Of a DNA stretch of 64,000 nt, positions 1 to 10,100 are shown piece by piece. Source of the stretch: Oegoconia quadripuncta (lineage: Eukaryota; Arthropoda; Insecta; Lepidoptera; Autostichidae); the NCBI GenBank assembly GCA_949316235.1, contig OX438755.1, positions 16,695,151 to 16,759,150 of the forward strand, given 5' to 3'. Position 1 is the stretch's first letter. Each line of letters starts with the position of its first letter. The notes beneath the pieces are model-generated. The model worked only from the letters and a program-made list of their open reading frames with translations. It was not told where the DNA came from and did no database searches. Made by a program: the position numbers and the translations under genes.

Positions 1-818
1 AATTCACCACTTATAATGACTCGTATTGCCTTGGCTATTTGTCACTACTTTCCCCATCACATTTAGCATGATTAATTATTTTTGATTACAAAAAGGTTAA
101 AAGAGTTTGATAGAATGTATTTATAAACAAAAGAACCTGTACATTCATGGAACGAAAATCACATTTACAATATATCTTAGAATTGAATTAATTAATGGAT
201 AAGGTTATTTATTGTATACCTGAAATCTGAAATTAGTTTAGTCACAAGCACGTATAGAATCGATTAATTTACCTAATTAATTAATGATAAACGCCCTACA
301 AACGGAAACAAAACAGTAACTGAATTAGCAAAAATCTTTTATTTTAATTTTTTCTAGTAATCAATATGTGATTACAAAATATATGATCTAATTGGAGTGT
401 ATCGGCTTTTTGGTATACAAAATATAACCTTGTATTTGTATTGAAAACTTAATTTAATGAAATTCAAACGGGTCGAGAAATTATAATGTTTTGTACTTAG
501 ATTGTAAATAAAAATAATGTTCGGTTGAAAAAAGTCACCCTGTAAATATATATAGGTGCATTGAATGAAATACTCCATATTGTAATGAATATACCTGCGA
601 TCTTATGTAAATATAATGTATGTGTAAAAATTATTGAATAAAAAGAAATTATTTTATTACTGGAATTTGTATTTTTCTTTTCATCACATCGCTACTCCAG
701 TCGTACCCTGAAATAACATAGTAAATAAGCAAATATTCTTATGTTATGTTCAGTAAATGGACTTTTATAGGCTGTTAATGTGAAAAAATAATCTTCTTTA
801 CACTCTGTATAAATATAA
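1..818. other. AT-rich sequence, no gene recognised
   Basis: This stretch is very AT-rich and has no convincing coding region on either strand. Around 560-660 it looks like a 3' untranslated end: an AATAAA hexamer lies near 635 and is followed by T-rich sequence. It could be the tail of a gene beginning left of the window, but nothing upstream supports that. Confidence 0.3.
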
Positions 819-819
819 T

Positions 820-1300
820 GTACAACAATAAGAAAGTAATTCTTGACAAAGGGCTTCCACGATATCAGATGGCGTGGCGGTCTGAGTCCGGCAGGATCAG
901 TAGCAAAGCTGACTCGGTCGTCATCATGCAAAATCCTTGTAAAGTTGGAACGTGGAATGTCAGGACAATGTTAGAACCGGGGAAGTTAGAAGAAGTAAAG
1001 ATGGACAGACTTGGAATGGATATACTAGAAAGGAAAAAAGGAAATTGTTGGGAGTAATTGAGTATAGAAGAGGGAAAATGCTGGGACACCTTATACGACA
1101 CGATGATTTCATCAAAACCATAACAGAAGGAAGAATACAGGGGAAAAGAAAAAGAGGAAGACCGAGAATAAGCTACATGCAGCAGATAAAAGAGAAGTTG
1201 AACGTCGTGTCGTATCAGGAGGTCAAAAGGGAGGCGGAGAGCAGAGAGATATGAAAAAATCTCCACCGACAAGAGCATGGCTCTTAAATCAGATGATGAT
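820..1300 (+). mobile_element. Internally deleted RTE-type LINE relic
   Basis: One open stretch begins with an endonuclease-start motif (KVGTWNVRTM, about 934-966) typical of RTE/BovB-like non-LTR retrotransposons. It then runs almost directly into the C-terminal tail of the same kind of element (GKMLGHLIRHDDF, KRKRGRPRISYMQQIKEKL). The endonuclease core and reverse transcriptase that should separate these parts, roughly 800-900 codons, are missing. It is therefore a non-autonomous relic made by internal deletion or template switching. A frame change between the two parts is visible. No target-site duplication was identified. Confidence 0.7.
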
Positions 1301-1639
1301 GACACTCTGTATAAATGGCCGTCGTAGTATACAATTTATAGATATAAACAGTTTATTATTTAATTATATCAAGAGCCAATCAAAACCCCCTATTGGACAC
1401 AAGCCTCGCATCACTTTCCATGGGAGGATTCGCCCTATAATAGCCACGCTGACCAAGCGGGCTGGTGATCGTACTTTTTATTGGGAACTCTGCACCAATA
1501 ACGCTGCTGCAGATAACTACCTATTCTGTGCTGTTACGCTCATGATCCTTGACGGTTTTTATGATACCCATGGAGAAGAGACGTGTTGGTCCTATCCTAC
1601 TCTGCCGGGAACAACACGGCCATTAACGCTTCATTCGAT

Positions 1640-1745
1640 GATAGTTTTGAAAAAAAAAATTAAACTACCAATGCCAATAACATCCATTTCACATGCCTAA
1701 TATACCCTATTTTTTTCCTTAATAGTAAAAAAACTCATCCGATAT
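1640..1745 (+). repeat. Fragment of a long inverted-repeat element family
   Basis: This segment resembles the 3' half of the palindromic element at 32.3-32.9 kb and the copy at 44.2-44.5 kb. Shared features are 'taccaatgccaataac', a run of T, and the end 'aaaaaaactcatccgata'. The other arm is not present here. Confidence 0.5.
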
Positions 1746-1784
1746 ATTATTTAATTAATATTCATCAATTCATCATCATATCAG

Positions 1785-2045
1785 CCACAGAACGTTCACC
1801 GCTAAACGTAGACCTCCCCCATAGATTTCCAGACCTACCCAGGTTGGAAGCGGCTTGGAACCAACGACGTTATCACCTTGTGAGTGGACGTCGTCGTACG
1901 CTGCCCTGCCGATGCGTGATCTCCACTCGAGAACTTTAATGCCCCATCGGCCATCAGTTCTTCGAGGTATATCGATATCGATGACTTTCGTCTGCGGATT
2001 TCTTCATTCCTAATTCGATCGCACAGCGTAACACCGAGCCTTGCT
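1785..2045 (-). mobile_element. LINE C-terminal tail, decayed
   Basis: Read on the minus strand this is a degenerate LINE 3' end of a kind common in Lepidoptera. Pieces of the usual tail (SVRRRPLTR, RRWFQAASNLGRSGNLWGR) are recognisable but stop codons interrupt them. Related fragments lie at 33150-33280 and 45262-45450; the latter preserves the terminal 'SLGEAFVQQWTSFG'. Confidence 0.6.
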
Positions 2046-3140
2046 CAATGGCCTCAACCGGTATCTCAGCAAGTGGGTATTAGGATGAACTAGTATATAA
2101 CGAAAATTATGGCGAATGCCTATATAGTGCTCACAACAATAGTTCCGATTAGATAGGCCCAACTTCAAAAAGAGGCCTTCAAAAAGACGCGGATTGGCAG
2201 CGTTTGGGAAATTGCGCAACGTCTTCTCGTTAAAAATAACTCAGTGCCTGAAGTAGAAAATCTTTAATCAATGTCTCATCATGAATGCGTAAACAATCAG
2301 TCCCACTGCAGGGATATAGGCCTTCCCTCATATTGAGGGAGTATGGACCATAGTCCACAGAGTACTTTTGTATATATGGAGACCATAGTCCGCCAAGCTG
2401 GGCCAGTGCGGGTATGTGTGTTAATCAATGTATATTACCATAATTACTTATTGCACTGAAATGTGGTCCCTCACTAAGGGGGTCATAAGAAAGGTCACGC
2501 AACGGACATAAATTTAATAATAACTCAATTCATTGTTCAAGAAAGTTATATTTATCCATTTTTTAGGTATGACGAAGGTATACTCATATCTCTAATAAAA
2601 CGGATATCATAAAGATATAATCATCTCAGTGGCTAATAAATAGCAATAAATTAAGTATGACTACCTCATTAAAGCCTTCACCAACAACATTGAGCATAAT
2701 TATTAACAATCACCCGTGACTTTTCTTGTGGAAATATCTATAAATTTTTATCCAAAGCCTTTTATTTTATGTAATGGATGAACAATAGAGTTTTGATTTG
2801 TCAACAATTGAAAAATATTTTTGCACGCAAATCATACTTTAATACTCTAATTTTAAAAATTGCTCCAAAATTCAAATTTTTGAATTTTACATGGAGCTAT
2901 TTAGCTCTAATTAGATATGTAAATATGTAATATATCATCATCATCATAATCAGCCCGTAAACATCCCACTGCAGGGATTATAGACCTTCCCTCGTATATG
3001 AGGGAATAATGTAATATATAGATAGACGATATATTAAACAATCAAATAATATTTCAATACTAATCTCAGAAAACTTATTACTACACTACTAGTATTATTT
3101 CATTAGAAATAAAAATTATTATATTTACATAATTATAAAA
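2046..3140. other. Intergenic, short SINE fragments only
   Basis: No gene is seen. Two short pieces at 2295-2405 and 2940-3008 share 'cccactgcagggat' and 'ccttccctc' with the 3' part of the SINE at 27.7-28.0 kb, so they are SINE tails that lost their heads. The rest is AT-rich single-copy-looking sequence. Confidence 0.4.
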
Positions 3141-3420
3141 AATGTATCGCCTCCAGCTCTCCTACCTGCGGCAGTCTGAGTCTGAGCTGCAGGCTGAGTC
3201 TTTGTGCAAGGAAGGCGCCCGTTCTGAGTACCTGACGCTTGGATTAGCAGGTCCTACACCTGTTTTATGAATTGTTTAGTGTTGGACGACCACGGGCAGT
3301 GTTTCGCAGGCAAGGGCCGCAAACTCGTAATTAGTAGTTAAAAACGCGTATTTGCGGCACTTTACTGTCTTGGCGAGGTCGGCGGCTGCTCCGGCCTTGT
3401 GGGTTGTAATATAATTTCTT
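3141..3420. other. GC-rich patch of unknown nature
   Basis: This is an abrupt GC-rich island in AT-rich surroundings. A 42-codon open frame starts at an ATG at 3141 on the plus strand but has no recognisable domain. It is most likely a piece of a transposable element; a gene is not supported. Confidence 0.3.
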
Positions 3421-3675
3421 TGGAATTAAAAATGTAATACAAATCGTATCGTTAAAAATGTAATTTAATTCCAATCAAATTCCAAAGAATTATAGCTAGA
3501 ACACGCTTCAAATTCATGAAAACATATTTTTTATAATTTCACTATTTATACTCATGTGCAAAAAGGAAGTTTAAGATTATCGAATTTAAAAACGTTTCCT
3601 TAACATGACAACTCTACATTACCTAATATTTTAATACTGCTGCCATTGAGTTCAGACCATAGGTATTTTTTTTTT

Positions 3676-3942
3676 AATAAATAAATATATACTTGGACAT
3701 ACACACAGCGCCATCTAGTTCCACACTAAGCAACTATAGGCTTGTGTTGTGGATACCAAATGGTTGATATACTACATAAACACATTTTTTTTGTAAATAA
3801 ATACTTATTATAAATGAACACATCCATAACTCGGGTACACGGGTCCGTATTCATCATACAAATATATGCCCCTTGCGGGATTCGAACCCGCGACCTTTTG
3901 GTATAATGGTCAGAGTTTCTAACCACTACACCAAACAGGTCG
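3676..3942 (-). mobile_element. tRNA-headed SINE, family B
   Basis: On the minus strand the element begins with a tRNA-like head: a box-A-like 'gtgtagtggtta', then a box B that reads 'gggttcgaatccc' in complement at about 3880. A conserved body follows with 'gatgaatac' and 'ccatctgg', ending in an AT-rich tail. Other copies of the same family lie at 5131, 13725, 25586, 34585, 45606 and inside 51575-52030. Confidence 0.8.
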
Positions 3943-4423
3943 ACTTATTCGTATAGAAGTATAACACAAAGACAGAAATACACGAACTTATATTTCATTT
4001 AGACCAAGATTGCATCATAATTTAAACGAGCAGTCACATAAACATGCCACAAATCTATCGAAATATTGCAGATCTAAAAGATAATTCGTTAGGAATAAAT
4101 ATTAGATCAAAAGATAGATTATAAATTAAAATAAATAGCATAAGATTGCGTAAAAAACTACAGTTTACTTTGAAGTGTTTATTAGTGCAGGAGCTTACAA
4201 ACCTCCGTTCGGTATGTGTACGACAATCTTATTAAAGAATATCTACTAAATAATAATAAAATCTTATAAACAAAAATAGGTACAGTGAATATATCTTTAA
4301 TAAAATCCCAGAGCTACTTAACAGTTTTTAAATATATATTTCTTATTTGAACGCGCGTCACGGAAAGTCGCATGAACGGATTTTGATGGTGTATTCACAA
4401 ATGTGTTTATTTAAGAGGGTTTA

Positions 4424-4720
4424 TCAAAATCAAAAATCAAAATCAAAAATATTTTATTCAATGTAGGATACAAAAATATCACTTATTGAAAGTCAACATG
4501 TTATACATCGCTTCACAAGGTGTTATGGTTAGGGAGAAGAAGCGACAAGAAACTTCAATTACTTTCCATCTTTACAATTATATTACATTTTATATTACAT
4601 ATTACAAAACAATAACAATTAACATAACGACCAGCTAACACCAGACCTCCTTATCGCCTAAATAATCATCTATCCTGTAATAACCCTTCTTACACAGAGT
4701 TTCTTTAATGTGGCGTTTAT
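4424..4720 (-). mobile_element. LINE 3' end
   Basis: The tail motif 'aaaatcaaaatcaaaaat' at 4424-4450 marks the 3' terminus on the minus strand. Next to it are 'cttcacaaggtgttatgg' and 'gaagaagcgacaagaaac', shared in inverted orientation with 4918-5047. Near 4640-4710 the complement of the LINE C-terminal codons (YYRIDDYLGDK-like) is visible, related to the tail at 26.1-26.5 kb. Confidence 0.6.
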
Positions 4721-4917
4721 CCCGCACGGTATTCCATACTAACTTTCAAATCCAAATTTTTTAAACGAATAAACCGATTCTAATGTAACTGTATACGCAT
4801 AAAGCACGTACATAGATCTAAAAAGTTAGTAGAGAACATTTAGTTCGGTAGTAACGGTAGTAACGGAAAAAATGCTACATAATATATTCTTTTAGTTTTT
4901 TTTAGCGGATTTTACTT

Positions 4918-5047
4918 TTAGCGCAGTTTCTTGTCGCTTCTTCTCCCTAACCATAACACCTTGTGAAGCGATGTAGTATAAAAAAAATATAACATGTTGA
5001 CTTTTAATAAGTGATATTTAGTATTTTTTTTGATTTTGATTTTTTAA
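4918..5047 (+). mobile_element. LINE 3' end, inverted relative to 4424-4720
   Basis: This piece repeats the last ~120 bp of the element at 4424-4720 in the opposite direction, ending in 'gattttgatttt'. The pair forms an inverted repeat with a ~200-bp spacer. These are two independent insertions of one LINE family. Confidence 0.6.
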
Positions 5048-5130
5048 ACTAACTTTTTAGATTTATGTATCCGACTTATACGTATAAAGTTTCATCAGAA
5101 CCGGTCTCTACATTTCGAAAAAATTAAAAA

Positions 5131-5402
5131 AATAAAATAAATAAATATCCTTAGACATACACACAGCGCCATCTAGTTCCACAGTAAGCAACTATAAGCT
5201 TGTGTTGTGGATAGCAGATGGTTGATACACTACATAAATACATTTTTTTTTGTAAATAAATACTTATTATAAATGAAAATATCCATAACTCGGGTACACA
5301 TGTCCGTATTCATCACACAAACATATGCCCCTAGCGGGATTCGAACCCGCAACCTTTTGGTATACTGGTCAGAGTTGCTAACCACTACACCAAACAGGTC
5401 GT
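5131..5402 (-). mobile_element. tRNA-headed SINE, family B
   Basis: A near full-length copy of the family at 3676-3942, with head 'ccactacaccaaacaggtcg' at the right end and an AT-rich tail at the left. It abuts the LINE relic starting at 5405. Confidence 0.8.
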
Positions 5403-5404
5403 CA

Positions 5405-5895
5405 ATTTACTTAAAAGTGTGTATGGAATGCCGTGTGCCTCTTATATCCCATATACATTTTGTGAAGTTGTGATGATGCACTCCGGAAATAGGGTAAAGA
5501 ATCCTAAGCGTGCTATTCGTGCCATTTATAAATTAGGACCTAGAGTGTCTCTTAGAGAAAAGTTTAAGGAAATTAATATCTTAACAATGAATTCTCAATA
5601 CATTTATGAGAATTTGCTATATGCAAAAAAAAATATAAGCTTATTTTACGCTTTTATAATAAGGTTTATATAACGCTTTTTTAATAAGGTTCCAGTAGAC
5701 ATTCAAAATTTGCCTTTAAATAAATTTAAAGCAATCATAAAACAGAAATAATTAGCAAAAATAAAATCACTGATTATTTGAATGATAAGCAAACATGAAC
5801 ATAGCTGTCTTATTATTCATTTAATTATCAAATCACAAAGTTTAACCCATAATCTGTTTAAAAGAACAACCCTAGAGTTTCTTGTTCGTTCTTCT
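5405..5895 (+). mobile_element. LINE reverse-transcriptase C-terminal relic
   Basis: Plus-strand codons give VVMMHSGNRVKNPKRAIRA, then LGPRVSLREKFKEINILT and SQYIYENLLYAKKN. This is the conserved end of a lepidopteran LINE reverse transcriptase. The tail 'aacaaccctagagtttcttg' at 5860-5880 matches other copies at 10970 and 26500. Frameshifts after 5673 show it is dead. At 5897 it continues directly into a SINE family C copy. Confidence 0.7.
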
Positions 5896-5896
5896 C

Positions 5897-6100
5897 TGGG
5901 GTGTAGTGGATAGTGACCCTGTCTGCGACCTGGTTGCGGGTTCGAATCACGCGAGGCGTAAAGGTTTGTGTGATGAATACGAATTTGTTTTTCCAAGTCA
6001 TGAATGTTTACATAAATATTTATGTATGTAGTATTATCTAGTACTATTACATGCATTGTCTAGTTTGGGACTATTATCATTGGTGTAAGTGCCCGAATTT
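5897..6100 (+). mobile_element. tRNA-headed SINE, family C
   Basis: The head 'gtgtagtggatagtgaccc' followed by the box B-like 'ggttgcgggttcgaatc' at 5930-5947 is tRNA-derived. The body carries 'tgtgatgaatac' and ends with 'tagtttgggacta' and 'ggtgtaagtg'. Other copies are at 14000, 27358, 51575, 52160, 56878 and 61583. Confidence 0.75.
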
Positions 6101-6168
6101 ATTTTTATAATTGAAAAATAACTTTATAGATATACTTTAATATCAAAATAATGTCATAAAGTGTTGAA

Positions 6169-6503
6169 TTTTTTTTTATCCACAACGGTTTATCACTTGT
6201 CCTCATTACACCTGATGTTAAGTGAAGATGAGACCGAAGGTGGTAGCGTACTGACCCGGAAACCCCATCTTATTTGGGGGACTGGGTATCTTATCTCTGA
6301 CAACCGGAACACAACAATGCTATTAACATTGCTGTTTCTCGGCAGATTTAGATAAGATAGTGGTAGCTAGCCAGGCGGACATTTAATATGCCCTACCACC
6401 AACCAAACTGAGTACTAAATATGTATCTACCCCGCTGGAGATCGAACCCGCGACCTCCGTAACGTAAACCCAATGTTGTTTACATTGAGCCACCGAGGCG
6501 GTT
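6169..6503 (-). mobile_element. tRNA-headed SINE, family A
   Basis: This is a full-length minus-strand copy of the most abundant SINE in the window. On its sense strand it starts 'ccgcctcggtggctcaatgt', has box B 'gcgggttcgatctcc', a body containing 'gcctggctagctaccac', and a poly-A tail (poly-T here at 6169). Eleven further copies, complete or partial, are listed below. Confidence 0.85.
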
Positions 6504-6942
6504 AATGATATTAAAGCACATACATTTATTACATATTTTTCTGTATACCTAATTATTACATAATTATTTCTCTTACTAAGTATAAAATAAAGCCTTCATT
6601 ATTATACATATAGCGGAGACCCTTGTCTTTTTCAAATGAGTAATTAGATTTTGTCAACATGTTACACTCGAAAATACCGGAAAGAACGCGTTATTTTAAA
6701 ATTTGAGAGGTTGCCGTTTAAGCCCCAGTAAACAATAAAGTTTCTTAAGGTGTTCCAAATTCAAACCATAGCGAAATTTTTAATAGTCTAGGACTATATG
6801 TTTAAACTGATAAAACACTTTCTTGTTCGAGTCTACTTTATATCGAATGATACTTTATATTTAACTGCATTCCAATTAAATACATATTTACAGCCATTGA
6901 ACGTAATTTTCTTGCTTTGTATGCGAATCACGTAGTTTATAC

Positions 6943-6950
6943 TATAAAAG
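6943..6950 (+). promoter_or_regulatory. TATA box of HPPD-A
   Basis: TATAAAAG lies 75-82 bp upstream of a good splice donor (GT at 7025) and about 180 bp upstream of the start codon of HPPD-A. Transcription would start near 6970-6980. The assignment is by position and motif only. Confidence 0.5.
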
Positions 6951-6972
6951 TTCATGTTGTTTGCATCTGGGG

Positions 6973-7024
6973 CTCTTTACCGTGATTTGATATAAATTTT
7001 ATCGTAGTTTTTTTTTGTGTTGTT
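6973..7024 (+). other. Proposed 5' noncoding exon of HPPD-A
   Basis: A short exon from about 6973 to 7024 is proposed. It ends at a near-consensus donor (gtaagt at 7025), and a matching acceptor (ttttag) ends at 7123. The intron would be 99 bp. In HPPD-B the corresponding first exon ends exactly in the initiator ATG. Here the bases before the donor are 'gtgttgtt', so no Met is supplied and translation must begin at the ATG at 7130. Confidence 0.45.
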
Positions 7025-7129
7025 GTAAGTGTTAGCCTTTAGCAATATAGGAAATAGATACCTACCTACTTAGATTAAAAAACAAAGTTGGTTAACATAA
7101 AAAATTATTTCCAACATTTTTAGATTACA

Positions 7130-10100
7130 ATGACGAAAGGAGAACCCAACAAACGAGTTGAAGGTAAAGTGCTGAACTTCGACCATCTCATATTCTGGGT
7201 GTCGAACGCGAAAACGGTAAGATTTTAAAATAATACCCATAATAGTAATAAATAAATAATAAAGTCCGTATTAATAAACCGTTCTCAAGATTGAGATAAC
7301 CGTAAGTTAACGCTTGAGCATCCATTGAATTTAAAAACAGTATCAAAAAATATAGTAGGTATTTAGACTGATACACGACCTCAATCTCAAGATCGATTTA
7401 TTAATACGGCCTTAAGAATAGGTAGGTATAAACGTGAGTAGAACAGATTTCCGTGGTATACACAATAAATTTTTAATTTCGGGACAAAAATTTCGACGAA
7501 ACTTTTTTTTTTAATATTTTACCGTGCTTTGGGTGTTACACACAACAGTTAGATACTAACTGAAAAGATTCCCAAGTAATTTCTAGTAGTTATATTAATT
7601 CATATTAATTCTGCTAATGCAGCGATGTATAATATTTTATACATAATGGAGGAAGGGAGGTTTAACAGTTAAAAATTCAATATGTCAATTATTTTTATAC
7701 TACATATATACATATATTTTTATATATGTATAAATGTATGGTTTTAGTTTTAGTTTATTAAATAAGTAATTGATTATGTAGGTATTTCATATCTGCATCT
7801 GTATATTTTGCACAACCTGCCTGTTTTATAAAGTTATACTCCTACACACAAAGGTGCCTGGAAGAGATCGCTTTTAGTGATAAGGCCGCCTAATTGTACT
7901 TTTATCAGTATTGTGTTTTGTAAAATGTATGTTCTCCTTTTGTACAATAAAGTGTATTTGTATTGTATTGTATTGTATTTTTAGACGTCAAGTTACTTCG
8001 TGACGAGGTTTGGCTTTAAACCTTTAGCCGTACGAGAGCCAACCGAAGGGAGGCCAGTACTGTCTCATGCTGTAAGGTTGGACAAGGTAAGGGTTAAAAC
8101 GAAAGAAATGAAGAATTAAAGAAAATGGTTTATACAATCACATATATTCCACCGTCACCCTTCCATTTTCGGACCACTAGGCGTGGGGAGGGATTCCACC
8201 CGTATATAGTTAATATACCGAACATTCGCACTAAGAAGTTCGATTCTTCATTCATCATCCGAACAGCCAAGGCATGGAACTCCCTTCTGCGTCAGTCTTT
8301 CCTGAATCCTACAACCTTGGGATCTTCAAGAGCAGAGTGAATAGGCATTTACTGAGATCGCGTGCTTCATCTCTGACCACATCGTCACTTTCCAGCAGGT
8401 GGGATTGTGGTCAAACGCGAATCCAATCATAAAAAAAAAAAAATATTAATATATTACAATTAACACTATAAAAACTAGGGAATAGGTAACGACTCAAGAT
8501 AATGCTTCACTTAAAGAGCGAGGTTTTCTAACACACATTCGGTACAAAATGTGCTAGAGTTAACGTACCAAAATTACTTCCGATTATTTTAATTACAATG
8601 AGGCCAGTCAAAGATGGAAAAACATTTGGCTTTCTGTCCGGACATCATCGGTGTAAATTTGAATTTATTAATTCACACAAAAATCAATCAAACGTTGTTT
8701 AATGTCGAGACGCAATAGATTGTTTGTGATAAGTATGTAATTTTGTCTAATTTTTTAGGGTTCTGTATTACTGCGCCAAGTCTGTCTGGATCTGTCTGTC
8801 AGAGAAAGTTAAAACATTCATCCTCTACTTTCCGTGTCCAACAGCTTTTTATTAAAAATAATAACACTGACTGTTTATCAGAAGCACGCCACGGAACCAC
8901 TCATTATGCCGCTAGATCAGCAGTGATACACTTAGTTGGGGTGACCATATTAATTTCTGAATGAAAACGAATAACGAATGCCATCGCCATTGAGTGTTTC
9001 AAGTACTCCAATTGGAAATACCGGTGTTAATGACTTAAATGACTTGTTAATGTAGAAATATATCACTAATAATGATAACTCCATTCAGATTACCATAGTC
9101 TTCGAGTCTCCCACCACATCTGACAACGAGATCGCCACAAATCTGCAGGCTCACGGGGACTTCGTGAAAGACGTGGCATTCGAAGTGGAGAATTTGGACG
9201 AACTGGTGAAAGCGGCGAAAAAGGGGGGAGCCGAAGTGGTGAGCGACGTCACTGAGGAGAAAGACGAGGATGGGGTAGTGAGATATGCTGTAGTAAGAAC
9301 GGTAAGATTATTCTCTGCGAAATACTAAGATAATGAGACAAATTATTACAGTTTCTTATAAAACAATTACTATTGCTGCATACCCTCACACTTTATAAAT
9401 TCAACTCAAACACGATTTAAAAGTCAATGGTACAGGTTTAATGTATTCTATTCAGAATTGCATTGTACGGTGAAAATCAAAGACTACAATGTATATACGG
9501 TGAAAATAGCGTGTTAATTACCAAACATCACACTGGCACATTACGCCATGACAATCCTGTTGAAGATTGGTTCGTCATTTCGGAGCATAAGAAAAGTGCG
9601 ATCCCATGGTACGTCTAAAAATGACAATAACGAACGAGATACTTTAGATAATTTTAATATATAAACAGGTAAGTAGGTAGGGATTTAGAAATAAAGGAAA
9701 AGTAAAAAAAAAATGCGACTAAGTAAAACTACGTTCCATTTCGTTAGAAGCGCATTTATCATACCATATGACCCAAAATTTACTCACCCTAACATTTTGA
9801 AAACCACGAGTAGGACTGGCTGGCTAGCTTACATGTTACACGTTGTTATGTAATTGAGCCCTCTTGATATAATTTATTAATCGTCGTCGTCAATTAAAAT
9901 AAAACACCTATTACGCAAACATTCAAAGCTTGTTTGATTAGCCGATGAAAACTGAACTTCGAAAACGCATTTGCGCATAGCAAAGAGCAGAAGCAGAATT
10001 TCATAGCTTCGGCTAGTAACTTGACTAACATACTCGTAGGTAAAAAGAGAAAGTAAAATACATAGTTTAAAAATCAAACAAGACCAATCACGGTTATAGT

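Noticed and set aside
865..1305. 146-codon open frame on the minus strand
   Set aside because: It is the complement of the LINE relic, which has recognisable protein motifs on the plus strand.
1251..1700. 149-codon open frame on the plus strand
   Set aside because: It crosses the end of the LINE relic and the start of another repeat; no domain or consistent composition.
3870..3942. Sequences resembling tRNA genes (box A and box B) at 3.9, 5.3, 5.9, 6.4, 20.2, 22.0, 27.4, 33.7, 42.1, 55.9 and 63.9 kb
   Set aside because: They have internal promoter boxes but no intact cloverleaf, and each is joined to a conserved ~150-300 bp body and A-rich tail repeated many times. They are SINE heads, not tRNA genes.
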